A stretch of DNA of 64,000 nucleotides. It comes from Pseudomonadota bacterium (lineage in GTDB: Bacteria > Pseudomonadota > Alphaproteobacteria > Rhizobiales > Beijerinckiaceae). The stretch is from positions 1 to 64,000 of the forward strand of contig JAKAJL010000020.1 in the NCBI GenBank assembly GCA_021813805.1. The letters run 5' to 3'. Shown piece after piece: positions 12,596-21,801 of the stretch (its first letter is position 1; each line of letters begins with the position of its first letter). The notes under the pieces are model-generated. The model saw only the letters and a list, made by a program, of their open reading frames with translations, searched no databases and was not told the DNA's origin. Position numbers and translations under genes: made by a program.

Positions 12596-12736
12596 ATCGA
12601 ACCGCCGCGAGGCGCGGTCGCAAAAAGGACACAGAACCGGGGAAATTGCGCGAAGGCCGGCGAAAAGCCTGGCAAAGGCGTCGCGTTCATTCTTATCATC
12701 CCGACAGGACGACGCCTTTCAGGAAAATGGCGAATC

Positions 12737-14263
12737 ATGTGGCGCGTGCAAAAAACTCCGGCTCTTGTTCTGGCCGTCATGCTCGGCGTAGCGCCTTTCG
12801 CGCCGGCGGCCTCCTGGGCGCAGAGTCCGCTGTCGCCCGAGCCGATGGCGAACCAGCCCCCGGCGTCGGCGCAGCTTCCGGCCGCGCCGGATATCGATTC
12901 GTCGCCCTTGCCGCCGCCGGCGGCCGCCCCGGCGTCTCCCGCTCCCGCCGCGCCCAAGGCCGAGGCGCCCAAGGCCGAAGTTCCGAAAACCGAAGCCCCG
13001 AACCCCGCGGCGCCGAGTTCCGCAGGCCAAGCGAATCCGCCTGGAGCGGCGCCGGCGCAGGCAGCCGCCGCCAAGCCCAAGCCAGCGCCCAAGCCGCGCC
13101 CAAAACCGGTTCCGCGCGAAATGGCCTTGTCGGACGATCCGACCCCCGTCCTCCAGCCGGAAACCTTCTTCACCACCGCCAAGGCGTCGGAGCGTTACGC
13201 GGCGATCGCGGACTCCGGCGGATGGCCGGTCGTTCCTGGCGACTTGCGGCCCGGCGCGCGCGGTCCGGCGGTCGAGATCCTGCGCCGCCGCCTCGCCATC
13301 GAGGGCGATCTCGTCGGCGCGGAGGCCAATGGAACGCGCTGGACCCCCGCGCTCACGGCGGCGGTCAAGAGATTCCAGTTCCGCAACGGCTTGCGGCAGA
13401 CTGGCGTCGTCGCCGGCATGACGCTGCGCGCGATGAACGTGCCGGCCAATGTTCGGTTCAAGCAGCTCGCCTCAAGCGCGCAGCGGCTCGCGGGGCTGAA
13501 TTTCCCCTTCGGCGACAAATATGTGGCGGTGAACATCCCGTCCCTGGCGGTCGATGCGGTCGAGAACGGCCGCGTCTTCCGTCGCTTCGCTGTGATCGTC
13601 GGCGAGCCGGATCATCAGTCGCCGCAGCTCACGGCGAAAATCATTGCGGTCAATCTCAATCCGACCTGGACGGTGCCGGTCTCGATCATCAAGAACGAGA
13701 TCATTCCGAAAATGCGCAAACAGCCGAATTATCTGGCGCGCGCCCATATCCGCATCTTCAGCTACCAGGGCAAGGAGATCAATCCGGCCTCGATCGACTG
13801 GAATTCGGACAAGGCGACGAATTACATCCTTCGGCAGGATTCCGGCAAGGGCAATGCGCTCGGCCTGATCCGCCTCCAGATGCCCAATCCCGACTCGGTC
13901 TATATGCACGACACGCCGACGCGAAACCTGTTCGCCAATGACTACCGCTTCCTGTCCCATGGCTGCGTGCGGGTGCAGGGCGTCTACGACCTCGCCGCCT
14001 GGGTGCTCGAGGGCGTGCCGGTGACCGCGCCGCCAGCGACGGTCGCGATGGCGGGGCCGGCGCCCGTCACGAGCATATCACCCGATCTCGGCGTGTGGAC
14101 CGCGCAGCTGATCCAGCAAAGAATCGCCAGCGGCGTGCGCGAGGACATCAAGCTGCCCAGGCCCGTCCCGGTGGTCTGGGTCTATATGACCGGCTGGGCC
14201 TCCGCCGACGGCATGGTCCATTTCCGCGACGACGTCTACAACATCGACACGGTCGGCGGTTGA
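12737..14263 (+). CDS. Exported L,D-transpeptidase with peptidoglycan-binding domain
   Basis: A 508-residue periplasmic protein of the YcbB/YkuD type, which forms L,D cross-links in peptidoglycan. It has a signal peptide ending at ASWAQS, then a long Ala/Pro/Lys-rich linker to about residue 135. A PG_binding_1 domain follows (GPAVEILRRRLAIEGDL to QTGVVAGMTLRAMN), then the catalytic domain. The active site is SHGCVRVQ, with the nucleophile Cys at about residue 410 and the conserved His two residues before. The Pro/Ala linker probably spans the periplasm. The gene stands alone between the acyl-CoA ligase and the convergent dnaJ-like gene. Confidence 0.9.
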   Translation: MWRVQKTPALVLAVMLGVAPFAPAASWAQSPLSPEPMANQPPASAQLPAAPDIDSSPLPPPAAAPASPAPAAPKAEAPKAEVPKTEAPNPAAPSSAGQANPPGAAPAQAAAAKPKPAPKPRPKPVPREMALSDDPTPVLQPETFFTTAKASERYAAIADSGGWPVVPGDLRPGARGPAVEILRRRLAIEGDLVGAEANGTRWTPALTAAVKRFQFRNGLRQTGVVAGMTLRAMNVPANVRFKQLASSAQRLAGLNFPFGDKYVAVNIPSLAVDAVENGRVFRRFAVIVGEPDHQSPQLTAKIIAVNLNPTWTVPVSIIKNEIIPKMRKQPNYLARAHIRIFSYQGKEINPASIDWNSDKATNYILRQDSGKGNALGLIRLQMPNPDSVYMHDTPTRNLFANDYRFLSHGCVRVQGVYDLAAWVLEGVPVTAPPATVAMAGPAPVTSISPDLGVWTAQLIQQRIASGVREDIKLPRPVPVVWVYMTGWASADGMVHFRDDVYNIDTVGG

Positions 14264-14289
14264 AGCCGCGGGCTTTACTTGCCCGAGTT

Positions 14290-15279
14290 TTACTTGGCCA
14301 GCTCATTGCGTGGATTATAGGGGGAGTCGGCGCGCATCTTCCGCGCCAGTTCCTCAAGCTCGGTCTGGGCGCCTTCGGGCAGGACGATGCGCAAGGTCAC
14401 CAGCAGATCGCCGGCCGGCTTGCCCCCGATGGCGGGCAGCCCCTTGCCGCGCAGACGAAGCGTGCGGCCGGAATTGCTGTGCGGCGGCAGGTTCAGCTCT
14501 ACCTTGCCGCTCAAGGTGGGCGCTTCGACTTTCGCGCCCAGCACCGCCTCGTAAAGCGCGATCGGCAGGTCGAGCCGCAAATCGCGTCCATCGATGCGGA
14601 ACAGGCCGTGTTTCTCGAAACGCACGGTCACCAGCGCGTCGCCCGCCGGACCGCCGCCAGCGCCGGGCTGGCCCTGGCCGCGCAGACGAATCACTTTGCC
14701 TTCCTCGATGCCGGCCGGGACATTGACTTCCAGCGTGCGGCCATTGGGCGTCAGCACCCGCGCCTTGCCGCCGTGGATGGCGGTTTCGAGAGTAATGGCG
14801 GCTTCGAGCGCGACATCGCCGCCAGTCTCGCGCGCCTGCCGCGCGCCGCCGCCGAAGCCGGCGCGTCCCGCGCCCCGCCCGCCGCTGAACAGATCGGCGA
14901 AAATGTCCGCCGCCTCGAAGCCGCGGCCGCCGCCGAAATTGAATTCGAAATGCTCGCCACCGGGCCCGCCGCCGCGCCGGAATCCGCCAGTTCCAAACCC
15001 TCCTGGACCCGCGCCGGCGCCAAAACCCTCGAAACCGGGATGGCGTGGCTTGCCTTCGGCGTCGATCTCGCCGCGGTCGAACTGGGCGCGCTTCTTTTCG
15101 TCGCCGACGATCTCGTAGGCGGCGTTGATCTCGGCGAATTTTTCCTTCGCCTTGGGATCCTTGGGGTTCTGGTCGGGATGGTGCTGTTTTGCGAGCTTGC
15201 GGAAGGCCTTTTTGACATCGGCCTGCGTGGCGCCCTTGCCGACGCCGAGAACTTGGTAGGGATCGCGCATTCTCGTCAT
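14290..15279 (-). CDS. DnaJ-like chaperone without zinc fingers (CbpA type)
   Basis: A 329-residue J-domain co-chaperone that stimulates DnaK ATPase. The J domain occupies residues 1-70 and carries the HPD motif in KQHHPDQNPKD. A Gly/Phe-rich region with GGGRGFEAADIFADLFSGG runs to about residue 135, and two C-terminal substrate-binding beta domains follow. The CXXCXGXG zinc fingers of true DnaJ are absent, so it is the CbpA-like class. An internal ATG three codons downstream (15270, giving MRDPYQVLG) is an equally good start by family comparison. It converges with the L,D-transpeptidase gene. Confidence 0.88.
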   Translation of the reverse strand: MTRMRDPYQVLGVGKGATQADVKKAFRKLAKQHHPDQNPKDPKAKEKFAEINAAYEIVGDEKKRAQFDRGEIDAEGKPRHPGFEGFGAGAGPGGFGTGGFRRGGGPGGEHFEFNFGGGRGFEAADIFADLFSGGRGAGRAGFGGGARQARETGGDVALEAAITLETAIHGGKARVLTPNGRTLEVNVPAGIEEGKVIRLRGQGQPGAGGGPAGDALVTVRFEKHGLFRIDGRDLRLDLPIALYEAVLGAKVEAPTLSGKVELNLPPHSNSGRTLRLRGKGLPAIGGKPAGDLLVTLRIVLPEGAQTELEELARKMRADSPYNPRNELAK

Positions 15280-15331
15280 AAGCCCATTTCACCGGCGGCC
15301 CCCGCGAGGCGCCGCCGCCATGTCTTCGCCT

Positions 15332-15859
15332 CTATTTGGGCGAGAGATGGGCTTCGCGCAAGGGGGCGGCCGCTTTCGGCGGCTGAAGCTCCGCGATTTT
15401 CCATTGCGCGTTCTTGTCGCGGCAGGCCGAACCCTCCTCGACATGGGCGCTGGCCTGGATCTCGAATCGGGCCGAGAATCGGCGGCAGATCAGATCCTTC
15501 GACGGAAACGCGAAGCCGATCGGGGTGATGTCGCCATGTGCTTTGCTCATCGGGTTGTCCCAGCGCACTGACGCGCCGTTGCCCTGGGGGTCGAGCGCGA
15601 TGGCCAAAGCGCCGAGGACACGGCGGCGGTCTTCTTCGTCGAGCGCGGCCGGCAGATGGGACGCGGCGTCGCCCTGGGGCGGCGGCGCCGAAATCGAGCC
15701 GGTCGGCTGGGTGTCGATTCCCCCTTCCAGCGGCGTCGCCACAGCGCAGGCCGCGAGGCCCTGGCACAGCACGGCGCAGCCGATCAGGCGACGCAAGAGC
15801 GGAAAATCTTGCTGCCCGCGCGACGGCGATTCACTATGCTGGAACAGGGGCAGACGCAA
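15332..15859 (-). CDS. Predicted surface lipoprotein (RT0821/Lpp0805-like)
   Basis: A protein of up to 175 residues. The open frame begins with a TTG at 15859. A second TTG at 15796 would give a compact signal peptide [17 protein letters not shown] with lipobox LAAC and is arguably the better start. The mature part includes the [21 protein letters not shown] and [19 protein letters not shown] segments, similar to the RT0821/Lpp0805 surface protein family. It is probably outer-membrane anchored. It diverges from pdxH, and the long start would overlap possible upstream pdxH starts. Confidence 0.65.
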   Translation of the reverse strand: MRLPLFQHSESPSRGQQDFPLLRRLIGCAVLCQGLAACAVATPLEGGIDTQPTGSISAPPPQGDAASHLPAALDEEDRRRVLGALAIALDPQGNGASVRWDNPMSKAHGDITPIGFAFPSKDLICRRFSARFEIQASAHVEEGSACRDKNAQWKIAELQPPKAAAPLREAHLSPK

Positions 15860-15904
15860 GCGGGCGCGATCCGTACCAAAGAACTCCGGGAAGGCTATAT
15901 TCCA

Positions 15905-16519
15905 ATGAACGCATTAACGGGGCGTAACCACAGGCCCGCCCACGAGCCTTTCGCCTTGTTCAAAAACTGGATGGACGAGGCGGAAAAACACGAGATCAAC
16001 GATCCCAACGCCATGTGCCTCGCCACGGTGGACGCGAAAGGACTTCCCAACGCCCGTATGGTGCTGCTGAAGGGTTTCGACGACGACGGTTTCGTTTTCT
16101 ATACCAATCGCGAAAGCGTCAAGGGAAACGAACTGGCGGCGCATCCAAGCGCGGCGGGGGTGCTGCACTGGAAGAGCCTGCGCCGGCAGTTTCGCTTTCG
16201 CGGCCTGGTCGAACTGGTCGACGACGCCGAATCGGACGCCTATTTCGCCAGCCGCGCGCGCGACAGCCGCATCGGCGCCTGGGCGAGCCTTCAATCGCGG
16301 ACGCTGGAAAGTCGCTTCGCGCTGGAAAAGGCGGTCGCGCTCCAGGCCGCGCGCTTCAATATCGGGCCGGTGCCGCGCCCGCCATACTGGGGCGGCTACC
16401 GCATCCGTCCGGTCGAGATCGAATTCTGGTCGGACAAGCCGTTCCGCCTGCACGAGCGCATCCGCTACACGCGGGCAAAGCCGGAGGGCGACTGGGTGAG
16501 CGAGGGGCTCTATCCGTGA
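15905..16519 (+). CDS. pdxH: Pyridoxamine 5'-phosphate oxidase
   Basis: A 204-residue FMN enzyme that oxidises pyridoxine or pyridoxamine 5'-phosphate to pyridoxal 5'-phosphate, the last step of vitamin B6 synthesis and salvage. Family marks are [11 protein letters not shown], the FMN-binding [40 protein letters not shown], and the C-terminal [19 protein letters not shown] with RLHERIRY. The start at 15905 has a GGGAAGG site upstream. An in-frame ATG at 15836 would add 23 residues (TKELREGY) resembling the N-terminus of some family members, so that start remains possible. The stop overlaps the next start (GTGA). Confidence 0.93.
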   Translation: MNALTGRNHRPAHEPFALFKNWMDEAEKHEINDPNAMCLATVDAKGLPNARMVLLKGFDDDGFVFYTNRESVKGNELAAHPSAAGVLHWKSLRRQFRFRGLVELVDDAESDAYFASRARDSRIGAWASLQSRTLESRFALEKAVALQAARFNIGPVPRPPYWGGYRIRPVEIEFWSDKPFRLHERIRYTRAKPEGDWVSEGLYP

Positions 16520-16962
16520 GCCCGTCCCGCCGCCTCTACCCGGCGCAACCTGCTCTCGCCGTCAGCATCGCGGTGTTCCGCGAAGGGAAGGTGCTGCTGG
16601 CGAGCCGCTCCGAGGCGCCTTACCGGCGCATGTTCACCCTCCCGGGCGGGCTCGTCGAGACCGGCGAGACGGTCGAAGCCGCCGCCTTGCGGGAATTGCG
16701 CGAGGAGACCGGGGTTCTGGCGCGCCTCGTCGGATTCAACCAGATTTTCCAGCACATCGCCCGCGACGGCGCCGGCAGGGTCGAGCGCCATTACGTCATT
16801 CTCTCCTTCGTCGCCCGTTGGCTGGCGGGCGAGGGGGCGGCCGGTCCCGAAGTCGCCGAGGCGCTTTGGCGCGCGCCGGGCGATTACGAGGGTCTTTCGC
16901 TGACCCCCGGCCTAACCCATATTGTCGCCGACGCCCAACGAATCGTGGAAACTGCGCAATGA
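16516..16962 (+). CDS. NUDIX hydrolase
   Basis: A 148-residue NUDIX protein starting with GTG at 16516, which overlaps the pdxH stop codon by four bases. The NUDIX box is complete: [20 protein letters not shown] followed by ETGV, at about residues 43-66. It hydrolyses a nucleoside diphosphate linked to another group; the substrate is not identifiable, although the compact form resembles ADP-ribose pyrophosphatase or MutT-like enzymes. The overlap on both sides (with pdxH and with the next gene) points to a translationally coupled operon of three genes. Confidence 0.88.
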   Translation: MSPSRRLYPAQPALAVSIAVFREGKVLLASRSEAPYRRMFTLPGGLVETGETVEAAALRELREETGVLARLVGFNQIFQHIARDGAGRVERHYVILSFVARWLAGEGAAGPEVAEALWRAPGDYEGLSLTPGLTHIVADAQRIVETAQ

Positions 16963-17585
16963 AGGCGATATCGCGACGGTCGCGACCGGGTCTGCTCGTC
17001 CTGGGCCTGTTGGCCGGGGCGGTCGGCTTCGCCGCGCAATCGGGGGAGCCGGCGCGCGCGCAGTTCTTCTTTCCCTTTTTCGACAACCGCCCGACCACCG
17101 CGCCGAACGCGGGTCACGGCGGGCGGGGCCGCGCCGGCGAAGTCCATCGCAAGCCCAAGACCCATAAGAAGCGGAACGCCGCCGACAAGAACGCCAAGTC
17201 TCCCGAAGCGGCCAAACAGGAGGCCGCCAAGGCCGCTGCCGGCGCCAGTCCGGCGCCGCAGGCCGAGGCGCCGCCGCCGCCCTACGAGCCGCAATTGCTG
17301 CGCCTTTCGGAAATCATGGGCGCCCTGAGCTATTTGCAGCCGCTTTGCGGGGCGTCGGCCGCGAAGAATGCGCCCTGGCGCGCCGAGATGGAAAATCTGA
17401 TGAACGCCGAGGACGCCGGGCCGTCGCGGCGGGAAAAGCTCGCCGGCGCCTTCAATCGCGGCCTGCGCGGCTATGAATACGCCTATCATGCCTGCACGCC
17501 CAGCGCGCGTCTGGTCAGCGCGCGTTTTCTCGACGAAGGCGCGCGGATCGCCCACGAGATATCAGCGCGATATCGCGCCAATTGA
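16959..17585 (+). CDS. Exported protein, TIGR02301 family
   Basis: A 208-residue protein with a signal peptide (start [11 protein letters not shown], cleavage near PARAQF), a Lys/Ala-rich linker, and a conserved C-terminal domain from PYEPQLLRLSEIMGALSYLQ through FNRGLRGYEYAYHACTPSA. That domain matches the TIGR02301 family of Rhizobiales periplasmic proteins of unknown function. Two cysteines (PLCGA and HACTP) may form a disulfide. The ATG overlaps the NUDIX stop (ATGA), so it is the third gene of the pdxH operon. Confidence 0.78.
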   Translation: MKAISRRSRPGLLVLGLLAGAVGFAAQSGEPARAQFFFPFFDNRPTTAPNAGHGGRGRAGEVHRKPKTHKKRNAADKNAKSPEAAKQEAAKAAAGASPAPQAEAPPPPYEPQLLRLSEIMGALSYLQPLCGASAAKNAPWRAEMENLMNAEDAGPSRREKLAGAFNRGLRGYEYAYHACTPSARLVSARFLDEGARIAHEISARYRAN

Positions 17586-17683
17586 CCTGCCGAAGAAACG
17601 GCGACGAATCGTAGAGTCCCGTTAACCCTTTCTTAAGACGCAACTCGCTTCGCGCCGCCTCTGCCGGTAAAGTCAGTTCCGTC

Positions 17684-17941
17684 ATGACCTTTCCCGCGAG
17701 TCCATTCCCCGAACTCTCCAGCGCCGAAGACGAGCGCCGCGCGGCCCTGGCCTTTGTCACCGAGGCTTTCGCCGAGGCGATTCTGGCAGGAATCGAGAGC
17801 GAGAATTTCGCCCACGCCGCTCTGTTCGCGGCCTTGCAGGAACTGGTTGAAACCTATGGCGAGGACGCCGTCGCCGATTTCGCCGGGCGCTTGCCCGAGC
17901 GCATCAAGGCCGGCGAATTCACCGTCGCGGTGAAGCATTGA
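17684..17941 (+). CDS. Small conserved hypothetical protein
   Basis: An 85-residue acidic, helix-rich protein with no signal peptide or membrane segment. It has the pattern LAFVTEAFAEAILAGIESEN followed by HAALFAALQELVETYGEDAV. This looks like a real folded helical protein of the kind conserved in Hyphomicrobiales, but I do not know its function. It is followed after 28 bases by the convergent sigma/anti-sigma-like gene. Confidence 0.65.
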   Translation: MTFPASPFPELSSAEDERRAALAFVTEAFAEAILAGIESENFAHAALFAALQELVETYGEDAVADFAGRLPERIKAGEFTVAVKH

Positions 17942-17969
17942 ATTTTTACGGAACGTGGGGCGCGGCTCG

Positions 17970-18824
17970 TTAGGCGGGCGCGGCGAACAAAGCGCCGAGA
18001 CGGCGAAAAACGCCACGCCCCGGCGCGGCGCGCCGGCGTGGCTGCGAAAAAGCCTCCGGCGCGGCGAAATCCAGCGACGGGGGCAGGGGCAGCGCCATCA
18101 AGGGGGCGAAAGCGCCGCGCAGGCGCTCGCTCTGGCGGCGCCATTCGGCGACGCGCCGGGCCGCCTCGGGGCTGGTTTCGAGGAAGGCGGCGATCTCGGC
18201 GCCTCGGGCCTCGTCCAGCAGATCGTCGGCATAGCGATGGAGGTCGCTTTCAGATTCTTTCCGGCCGCCTGGGACGAATGCGACCAGATGCGGGCGGCGG
18301 GCGCCGGAAATTTCGCTCGCCAGCCGCGCGCGCGCCACGGCCAGTCGCGCCAGCGCGCGCTCTTCGGGAATGTCGAGCGCGCGGCCTGCCTCGGCATAGC
18401 TCAAGCGCTCCAGCGCGACCAAGGCGAGAATCGCGCGCAGGTCGAGGGGAAGGCGGGGCAGGGCGCGCGCTTCGGGAGCCCAGGCAAAATGGCGCGATGA
18501 GAAATGGCTTGGCGAGTCGCCGGAAACAGCTTCCTCGCGGAGATGGCCGCCGCCGGCGAGGATTTGCACCGCCTTGTCGGCGACATGCCGGCGCGCCAGG
18601 ACCGTGGCGCGGCGGAACAGGACGGCGTCGCACGGCGGGCCGGCGGCGGAGCCTTCCCGCCGGACGTCAAGGAGGGATTTTTGAGCGAGGTCGTCGGCGT
18701 CCTGGTCGGCGCGCGGCGAAAGACCGCCGTCGCCGCGCGGCCAGGCGGCCAGGAGCGCGTGGACATAGCGCCGCAGTCGCGGCGCAGCGCCGACAATCGC
18801 CTCGCAGACAAACGCCTCGCACAT
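17970..18824 (-). CDS. Sigma-factor-like protein fused to anti-sigma-like domain
   Basis: A 284-residue protein with an unusual composition. Residues 12-55 resemble sigma-70 region 2 of ECF factors (APRLRRYVHALLAAW, then DADDLAQKSLLDV). Residues 124-172 resemble region 4 (LPLDLRAILALVALERLSYA, EAGRALDIPEERALARL). Residues 193-245 resemble the N-terminal part of anti-sigma factors of the RsiW/ChrR style (DLHRYADDLLDEARGAEIAA, then EAARRVAEWRRQSERLRGAF). The His/Cys zinc ligands of typical anti-sigma domains are absent, and no membrane helix is seen. A strong AGGAGG site precedes the ATG at 18824. It could be a self-inhibited sigma factor or a degenerate regulator; function unproven. Confidence 0.65.
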   Translation of the reverse strand: MCEAFVCEAIVGAAPRLRRYVHALLAAWPRGDGGLSPRADQDADDLAQKSLLDVRREGSAAGPPCDAVLFRRATVLARRHVADKAVQILAGGGHLREEAVSGDSPSHFSSRHFAWAPEARALPRLPLDLRAILALVALERLSYAEAGRALDIPEERALARLAVARARLASEISGARRPHLVAFVPGGRKESESDLHRYADDLLDEARGAEIAAFLETSPEAARRVAEWRRQSERLRGAFAPLMALPLPPSLDFAAPEAFSQPRRRAAPGRGVFRRLGALFAAPA

Positions 18825-19069
18825 GGCGATCGCGCCTCCTTATTGACCCGCGCGTCGGGGACCGGATGGTCAATTCTTGTTAACGACTATTAACCGTTTC
18901 TGTTCACCCTGAACAGGGCGGAAGCGCGCGGGTCCCTCACTTTCGCGCCGTCTTCAACAGGATTTTCGCCGGCGCCCCCGTTTCGCGGCCCGCTGGCTCA
19001 ACTTGGCGGGCTCTTGCCTCCGGGGCGCGCCAAGGCTAAATGGCCCGACACGCCATGTTGGGACAGACG

Positions 19070-19924
<855 letters not shown>

Positions 19925-19932
19925 TCGCCCCC

Positions 19933-20538
19933 ATGGCCGCTGGTTCCGCGCCGCGCCTGTTTTTCGTGCGTCATGGCGAGACCGACTGGAACGTGGAAGG
20001 CCGGCTGCAGGGCCGGCAGGATATTCCGCTCAACGGGGTCGGCCGCGAACAGTCCGCGCGCGCCGGGCGCAAGCTGAAGGATCTTCTGGCTTCGGCGGGC
20101 CTGCGGCCGGAGGAGACGCCCTTTCAATCCTCGCCGCTGGGTCGCGCCCGGGAAACGCTGGAAATCGCGCGGCGCGCCATGGGCCTGCACGGGGAAGGCT
20201 GTGCTTTCGACGACAGATTGCTGGAATTCACGTTTGGACGCTGGGAGGGCCTGACATGGCCCGAAGTCTGCGCCCGCGATCCCGACCTCGCGGCGGCGCG
20301 CGCCGCCGACAAGTGGAATTTTTGCCCGCCGGGCGGTGAGAGCTACGCCCAACTGGCTGAAAGGCTCGCGCCCTGGCTGGCCGAGCAGGACCGCCCGAGC
20401 GTGGTCGTTTCCCACGGCGGCGTCGCCCGCGCCCTGATGCGCATGATCGGGAGCTTGAGCGAGCAGCGCGCCCCGGTCGTGAATGTCTGGCAGGGCCGGG
20501 TGCTGGTTTTTTCGAGGGACCGGTTCGATTGGGTGTGA
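19933..20538 (+). CDS. Histidine phosphatase family protein
   Basis: A 201-residue protein of the phosphoglycerate mutase-like superfamily. The catalytic motif FVRHGETDWN lies near residues 11-20, the second conserved Arg is in SSPLGRARETLEIA, the acid/base Glu region is LLEFTFGRWEGLTWPEV, and the second catalytic His is in VVSHGGVARALMRM. It is probably a phosphatase (GpmB/CobC-like) rather than a glycolytic mutase; the substrate is unknown. It lies 8 bases downstream of fabI and is probably co-transcribed. Confidence 0.85.
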   Translation: MAAGSAPRLFFVRHGETDWNVEGRLQGRQDIPLNGVGREQSARAGRKLKDLLASAGLRPEETPFQSSPLGRARETLEIARRAMGLHGEGCAFDDRLLEFTFGRWEGLTWPEVCARDPDLAAARAADKWNFCPPGGESYAQLAERLAPWLAEQDRPSVVVSHGGVARALMRMIGSLSEQRAPVVNVWQGRVLVFSRDRFDWV

Positions 20539-20836
20539 GGCGGCGGGCTTCGAAAAACCTGTCGTCGCGCGTCATTGCGAGAGAAGCGATGACATTTTTC
20601 GTTGTCGTTAGCCCGAATAATCGTACGGTTTAATCCTCATCACGCGGTGTTTCCAATGGCACGCAAAAAATGGTTGGCCTTCAAGTCCCCTTCCCAGCCA
20701 ACCTTGCCGGACTCGGAAAATCCGCCCAAATTCGATTCGCCGGAGCGTCGCACTTCGCCCTGGACGCTCGCGGGGCGCGACTATCATCCAGATCGAAGCG
20801 GAGCATGATCCGGAGGCGTCCGACGCGCCGGATGAA
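20539..20836. other. Intergenic stretch before the broken decarboxylase gene
   Basis: About 300 bases with no convincing gene. It contains a CGTCATTGCGAG-type motif near 20570-20600 of the sort found in dispersed repeats of proteobacterial genomes, but only one copy was seen in this window. A short plus-strand open frame at 20602-20808 has no recognisable protein character. Confidence 0.3.
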
Positions 20837-21652
20837 ATGGCCCAGTCTCCGCTTGCGGGCGGTGACCACGGTCCTTGCACGATCGTGCGAAAAACGGCCG
20901 GGCAGTTGGGATTCCCGCCCTTGCGCAATAGCGCGAAGCGCAACGCCTTGAGCCACCGAATGATGGATGAGCGGGCGGTCGCGCTGAGCGATTTCGCGCA
21001 AGAGAAAATTCGCGTCGCGATCCTGCGGGCGGAGCCCGGCGCCCCAGTATGGTCGGCGGGCCACGACATCTCGGAACTCCCGGTCTGCGGGGCCGACCCG
21101 CCGCGTGACGCGGATCCGATGGAGGCGATCTTGCGCGCGGTCCGAAGCTTTCCGGGACCTGCGATCGCCATGGCGCACGGCTCCGCCTGAGGCGGCGCCT
21201 TCGACCTGGTCTTGAGCTGCGACATCGTCATCGCCGATCCTACGGCGAGTTTCGCCATCACGCCGGTCAATCTCGGTTTGCCATACTTTACGACCGGCCT
21301 GCTGCACTTCATCGGGCGCCTGCATCTCATTATCGTCAAAGAGCTGTTCTTCATCGCCGCGCCGATCAATGCCGATGACGCGGTCAAACATGGCGTGATC
21401 AATCATCTTGTCGAGGAAAGCGAGCTCGATACCTATAGCTTGGCGCTGGCGTATAAAATTGCGCTCAAGGCCCCGCTCGCCATGGCGGTCATCAAGGAGC
21501 GGTTGCGGGTTCTGAGCGACTATCACCCCATCGCCGCACAGACGTTCGAGCGTCTCCAGGACATGCGCCGGATGGTCTGCGACAGCGCCGACTATCGCGA
21601 AGGAATCCGCGCCTTTCAGGAAAAGCGCGCGCCCTGTTTTACGGGCCAGTAA
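20837..21652 (+). pseudogene. Methylmalonyl-CoA decarboxylase (ScpB/YgfG-like), in-frame TGA
   Basis: Two open segments in one frame (20837-21190 and 21191-21652), separated only by the TGA at 21188-21190, together make a crotonase-fold protein that aligns with ScpB/YgfG over its length. Landmarks are KRNALS, WSAGHDISELP, then after the stop GGAFDLVLSCDIVIADPTAS, FAITPVNLGLPY, VKELFFIAAPI, PLAMAVIKERLRVL and DYREGIRAFQEKRAP. The family has Trp-Gly-Gly-Ala at the stop position, so a single TGG-to-TGA change explains it. It is probably a recent pseudogene; the 3' part stays open and well conserved. The intact enzyme would decarboxylate methylmalonyl-CoA to propionyl-CoA. Confidence 0.8.
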
Positions 21653-21801
21653 ACGCCGCTCTCGCCGCGGTCTTGCGGCGCCCGGCCCTTCGGGAATCGG
21701 ACGAGGCGACTTGTCAAAGGCCGCGACTTGGCGGAGAAGTTGCGTTTCATTCGGGCCTTCCCGGCGCCCGGTCGGTCGAACACAGCGAAGAATTGAGCCT
21801 T

